From NCBI GenBank assembly GCA_944389945.1, contig CALXOF010000005.1:93215-157214 (forward strand): a stretch of DNA of 64,000 nucleotides, given 5' to 3'. Below the pieces are notes generated by a model that worked only from the letters and a program-made list of their open reading frames with translations, had not been told where the DNA came from and searched no databases. This stretch comes from an uncultured Kiritimatiellota bacterium. GTDB lineage: Bacteria > Verrucomicrobiota > Kiritimatiellia > RFP12 > DVOR01. Positions 60,577 to 64,000 of this stretch are shown one piece after another. A program made the position numbers and the translations under genes. Each line of letters starts with the position of its first letter. Positions within the stretch are counted from its first letter, which is position 1.

Positions 60577-61442
60577 GGTTCGGACGCACGGCGTGGTTTG
60601 TGGCGGTGGGCGCGGCGCTGTGCGCGGCGGCTGTCGCCTCGGCCATGCTGTGCACACGGCAGGTGTTGCCGCCGGGCGCGGGAGGGCCGAAGGCGCTCCT
60701 GGCGGGACTGGGCGGTAGCCGCGGTATCCTGGCGGAAGTCTTGTGGTATCGTATCAACACGTTGCAACGTGAGGGCCGCTACGCCGAGTTGGGGATGCTC
60801 ACGGAGTATCTCGTCAGCTTGGACCCGGCAAACACCGAGGCGTGGGCCTTCAACGCATGGAACCTGGCCTACAACGTCAGCTACGAGCATTCTGACGTGG
60901 AGGAGCAGTGGCAGTGGATTCTGCGCGCGCAGGATTTGCTGGACCGCGGCCTGGAGGCCAATCCGGAGAACCCCGCCCTGTTGCGTCAGCAGGGATGGAT
61001 TTGGGAGCACAAGGTGGGCGGCATCCGCGAGGAGCGTCCGCCGCACGATTATCCCAAGGAGAACCTGGCCTTCCGCGAGCGGACTGCCGCCCTACCCCCG
61101 CCGCCAACGGCCGCCGCATTCGAGAGCGTCATGCATACGCAGGGCGACTGGGGCAACCCCAAACTACGCGCGCTGGAGTGCTACTTCCGCGGGGGACTCT
61201 ACGGGGACGCGCTCCGGGCCCTCAACAGTTATCTCTCCGACCTGCCGCCACCGGCGCGGCCGCGTCTCTTCCCCTTCTTTGGCGCGCTGTACACCGCCGC
61301 CGAACCGACCCTCACCTTCGCGGAAATAGAGAGTGCCCTTGCGCTGACCGAACGGTTGTTGGCTGATTACCCCGGCCATCCCGCCCTATTGGCCCTGCGC
61401 AACCACGCGCGCAACACGCTGATTCAGGAGAACGCACCATGA
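60573..61442 (+). CDS. Membrane-anchored TPR-like protein
   Basis: A 289-residue protein starting with GTG 60573 (overlapping the gph stop as GTGA). It has an N-terminal membrane anchor (AWFVAVGAALCAAAVASAML) and a helical, TPR-like body: EGRYAELGMLTEYLVSLDPA, then NTEAWAFNAWNLAYN, then QDLLDRGLEANPENPALLRQ. It may be a periplasmic or envelope scaffold. I do not recognise a named family. Its stop overlaps the next gene (ATGA). Confidence 0.7.
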   Translation: MRFGRTAWFVAVGAALCAAAVASAMLCTRQVLPPGAGGPKALLAGLGGSRGILAEVLWYRINTLQREGRYAELGMLTEYLVSLDPANTEAWAFNAWNLAYNVSYEHSDVEEQWQWILRAQDLLDRGLEANPENPALLRQQGWIWEHKVGGIREERPPHDYPKENLAFRERTAALPPPPTAAAFESVMHTQGDWGNPKLRALECYFRGGLYGDALRALNSYLSDLPPPARPRLFPFFGALYTAAEPTLTFAEIESALALTERLLADYPGHPALLALRNHARNTLIQENAP

Positions 61443-62314
61443 TCCGAACCATCGGCGAAACCGTCGTCGCCTTCGACTGCGAATGGATCCCGGACGCAAA
61501 CGCCGCCCGCGCCCTCTTCCCGGACGCCGCGGACCTGCCGGAGGACGCGCTTCTGGAGCGTCTCTGGGCGCACAACGGCGCGACCGCCGAGGACCCCCAC
61601 CCCTTCGTGCGGCTAATGCAGAGCCGCGTGGTCTCCGTGGCCATGCTCATGCGCTCCGCCCCGAAGGTGAATGGCGGCGACCCCGAGCTCCGCCTGGTGT
61701 GGTTGCCCAAGGACCCGGACGACCCCGCGCACCGCGCCGAACGCAAAGTGGTGGGCTCCTTCCTCGCCGCCATCGGGCGCAGTCAGCCCCAGCTCGTGGG
61801 CTTCAATTCGCGTTCCTCCGACCTGCGTATCCTGGCCCAGCGCGCTCTGGCCCTCGGCATCCCCGCCAAAGGGTTCCTCAGCCACCCCGCCAAGCCGTGG
61901 GAGGGCGTCGACTACTTCGCGCGCGACAACGATTGCTCCATCGACCTGATGGATCTCATCGCCGGCGGCTTCTCCGGGCGCGCCGCCGCCCTCTCCCTTC
62001 ACGAGGCCGCCACCCTCTGCGGTATCCCCGGCAAGTTTGACGCGCACGGCGACCAAGTCCTCGACCTCTGGCAGCAAGGCCGCTACCGCGAAATCGTGCA
62101 GTACAATTGCTACGACGCCATCACCACCTATCTCCTCTGGCTCCGCCTGGCCTGGGTCTCCGGCCGCTTCCAGACCGACCAATACGAGGCCGAGCAGACC
62201 CTCGTCCGCGAATACCTCATGGGCCTCTGCGACGAACCCGCCACCGCCTTCCTCGAGCCCTACCTCATGGAATGGGACCGCCTCACCGACCTCCGCGAAC
62301 GTTATCCTATGTGA
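61439..62314 (+). CDS. Predicted 3'-5' exonuclease (PolB-exonuclease-like, DEDDy)
   Basis: A 291-residue DnaQ-like nuclease. The Exo motifs are VVAFDCEWIPDANAA (Asp, Glu), QLVGFNSRSSDLRILAQRA (Asp) and YNCYDAITTYLLWLRL (Tyr, Asp), matching the predicted exonuclease family related to the proofreading domain of DNA polymerase B. It probably acts in DNA repair. It is the last gene of the gph operon. Confidence 0.85.
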   Translation: MIRTIGETVVAFDCEWIPDANAARALFPDAADLPEDALLERLWAHNGATAEDPHPFVRLMQSRVVSVAMLMRSAPKVNGGDPELRLVWLPKDPDDPAHRAERKVVGSFLAAIGRSQPQLVGFNSRSSDLRILAQRALALGIPAKGFLSHPAKPWEGVDYFARDNDCSIDLMDLIAGGFSGRAAALSLHEAATLCGIPGKFDAHGDQVLDLWQQGRYREIVQYNCYDAITTYLLWLRLAWVSGRFQTDQYEAEQTLVREYLMGLCDEPATAFLEPYLMEWDRLTDLRERYPM

Positions 62315-63086
62315 GCGCCACCGGCGCTCACGGAGAACGGAGAACGGAAAACGGAGAACGGAGCGCGCGGCAAGCGCGCGACGGGCGGGAACGCTGGACA
62401 GAGTTGGAGTGTTTTTCTGGAAAACACGAAGAACCACGAAGAAGGACTCTGGTATAGGGAACCGCAGATTTGTTGCAGATTAAGGGCGTGCTAGCGCACG
62501 CAGGACTGCCAGTGAGTTTTAGATCACAGAGAACCACGGAGGATTGCACAGAGACTCACAGAGCCGGACTGTCAGAATGGGAACCGTAGATTTTGGCGGG
62601 CTGGCGTATGCAGGGGGGAGGTGCCTTTTCGCCTTTACCTTATTATATAGCAGATGTAGAGGCCAGCCGACCCCTTTTCCAGGGAGGCGGAAGGGCTTTT
62701 GGAGGGAGCTTTAAGGGGGGCTTTCTGAGACCCTATAAGGGTCCGAGGTCAACCACTATAGTGGTCGAGGGTGAGACCCTATAGTGGTCGGGGTCGAAAC
62801 CCTTAAGGGTCCAGAAAGGGGTGGTCGACGCTACTTTGGAAAGTACCCTTCCAAGCATCCAAACTTCCCAACCTCCGAACTCCTAAGCTTCCAAACTCCC
62901 AAACCTCCAAACTTCCAATCCTGCGTGCGGGGACACGCCAAAATCTGCACGGATCTGCGAGATAGCGCAAGGTCTTCCTAGCGAAGCGATGGAACATCTG
63001 CGTTTCCCCACACTGGCAGTCCTGCGTGCGGTAGCACGCCCTTAATCTGCTCAAAATCTGCGGAATCTGCGGTTTCTCAAGCGGTG
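62315..63086. repeat. Intergenic region made almost entirely of repeats
   Basis: In order: a GAGAAC array with GCGCGCGGCAAGCGCGC hairpin (62331-62385), ACACGAAGAACCACGAAG words, AACCGCAGATTTGTTGCAG words with the GCGTGCTAGCGCACGC hairpin, CACAGAG words, palindromic 23-bp array copy 3 (about 62723-62822), CCAAACTTCCCAACCTCCGA words (62853-62918) and AATCTGC words with the hairpin GCGTGCGGTAGCACGC (to about 63080). No gene is supported. Confidence 0.7.
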
Positions 63087-63091
63087 GGTAC

Positions 63092-63126
63092 AAAAAAAAG
63101 CCGCCGTGCGCGGTGGCGCACGGCGT
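63092..63126 (-). terminator. Terminator of acpP
   Basis: On the minus strand GCCGTGCGCCACCGCGCACGGC is followed by eight T. It is a strong stem just downstream of the acpP stop. Confidence 0.85.
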
Positions 63127-63155
63127 GGCTCGGTCAGGGGTTGGGGAACCCGCCA

Positions 63156-63398
63156 TTAGTCGGCGGTGATGCCCTTGTCCTGGAGGTACTTGATGACGGA
63201 GCCGACGGTGGTGAGCTTCTCGGCATCCTCATCGGGAATCTCGGCGCCGAACTCTTCTTCGAAGGCCATGATGAGCTCGACCTGGTCGAGGGAGTCGGCG
63301 GAGAGGTCGTCGATGAAGGAGGCTTCGGGGGTCACCTGGGCGGCGTCCACGCCGAGCTGATCGACGATGATGTCTTTGACTTTTTGTTCGAGGGACAT
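63156..63398 (-). CDS. acpP: Acyl carrier protein
   Basis: An 80-residue acidic carrier protein of fatty-acid synthesis. The phosphopantetheine-attachment Ser is in [20 protein letters not shown]. Length, charge and helices are typical. It lies 63 bp after fabG on the same strand, the usual fabG-acpP order. Confidence 0.97.
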   Translation of the reverse strand: MSLEQKVKDIIVDQLGVDAAQVTPEASFIDDLSADSLDQVELIMAFEEEFGAEIPDEDAEKLTTVGSVIKYLQDKGITAD

Positions 63399-63461
63399 GT
63401 TCTGTGCTCCTTGGGGTTGTTTAGGCCCCCACGGAGGGGGCTCGGTTGTGAAAAGGATGGA

Positions 63462-64000
63462 TTAGAAGGCCATGCCGCCGCTGACGGCGAGGGTCTGGCC
63501 GGTGATGTAGGCGGCCTCGTCGGAGGCGAGGAAGCGGATGGCTTTGGCGACGTCTTCGGGCTCGCCGAGTGCCTGGAGGGGAATCATCTGGGCCATTTTG
63601 TCCTTGGCCTCTTGGGAGAGGACTTCGGTCATCTTGGTCTTGATGAAGCCGGGGGCGACGGCGTTGCAACGAATCTTCTTCTTGCCGTATTCCTTGGCGA
63701 AGGTCTTGGTGAAGTTAATCACGCCGGCCTTGGCGGCGCCGTAGTTGGCCTGGCCGACATTGCCGAAGAGGCCGATGACGGAGGCGGTGTTGACGATGCA
63801 GCCGCCGCAGGGCTTGCCATCGGGGCCCTTGTTCTTGCCCATGGGGCGGATGACGGCCTTGGAGAAGAGGAAGACGGACTTGAGGTTGGTGGAGAGGACG
63901 GCGTCCCACTCGGCCTCGTCCATGCGGAGGAGGAGGTTGTCGCGGGTGATGCCGGCGTTGTTCACCAGGATGTCAATGCGGCCGAGCTGGTCGACGGTGG
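63462..64000 (-). CDS. fabG: 3-oxoacyl-ACP reductase FabG (5' end outside the window)
   Basis: The visible part (about 179 residues) reads [40 protein letters not shown] with the catalytic Ser/Tyr/Lys set, and [20 protein letters not shown], ending [13 protein letters not shown]. It is an NADPH-dependent SDR reducing 3-oxoacyl-ACP. The start and the Rossmann glycine motif are beyond the right edge. Confidence 0.95.
   Translation of the reverse strand, partial: TVDQLGRIDILVNNAGITRDNLLLRMDEAEWDAVLSTNLKSVFLFSKAVIRPMGKNKGPDGKPCGGCIVNTASVIGLFGNVGQANYGAAKAGVINFTKTFAKEYGKKKIRCNAVAPGFIKTKMTEVLSQEAKDKMAQMIPLQALGEPEDVAKAIRFLASDEAAYITGQTLAVSGGMAF

Overview
The window reads as chromosomal DNA of a GC-rich, diderm, probably gut- or sediment-type bacterium. 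LptD, RodA, RNase G and the nusA-infB-rbfA-truB-ribF order show a Gram-negative envelope and a free-living gene set. The mix of four-helix-bundle proteins, DUF4143 ATPases and many degenerate repeats reminds me of PVC-group genomes such as Kiritimatiellota, but that placement is a guess. Promoters repeatedly show a TATACT -10 box, and several mRNAs look leaderless.

Layout. 1-9042 is mostly housekeeping: the start of a GspE/PilB-type ATPase, a glycosyltransferase, a fumarase-alpha/nadB operon, a Nif3-like protein, a Gfo/Idh/MocA oxidoreductase, hemB and a XerC-like recombinase. 9458-15709 is a lower-GC polysaccharide block (+ strand) headed by a structured leader RNA with a terminator. 15710-29981 is a housekeeping/defence block: leuS, an MBL hydrolase, adenine deaminase, an aminotransferase and rsmB, plus an AAA ATPase/DUF3226 pair, a DUF4143 ATPase, two PepSY-like proteins and two four-helix-bundle cassettes. 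29982-32785 is a second polysaccharide operon (- strand) headed by a second copy of the leader RNA. The blocks on either side are nested inverted copies of each other: leader plus gtrA start, palindromic array plus PepSY gene, 33-bp repeats, and the leuS tail.

33043-37010 is a clearly AT-rich insert carrying one 1248-residue nuclease-STAND NTPase gene, a likely anti-phage system, bracketed by 27-bp direct repeats. 37011-45707 is a third glycan locus: nitroreductase, pyruvyltransferase, PP-loop protein, acyltransferase with a third leader RNA, fucosyltransferase and GT8. It contains C10 and C9 tracts that suggest phase variation, and an IS4 remnant. It ends in a comF remnant. 45988-58497 returns to housekeeping on the - strand (azlDC, ribF, truB, rbfA, infB, nusA, tRNA-Arg, lptD, rng, rodA). 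58649-64000 holds a NYN nuclease-like gene, a gph-TPR-exonuclease operon, a repeat-filled spacer, acpP and the 3' part of fabG.

The most novel signals are the three-copy leader RNA with compensatory stem changes upstream of glycan genes, the about 570-bp four-helix-bundle cassettes bounded by inverted GAGAAC repeats, the nested inverted architecture, and the AT-rich STAND island. Everything here is read by eye. No searches or folding were run.
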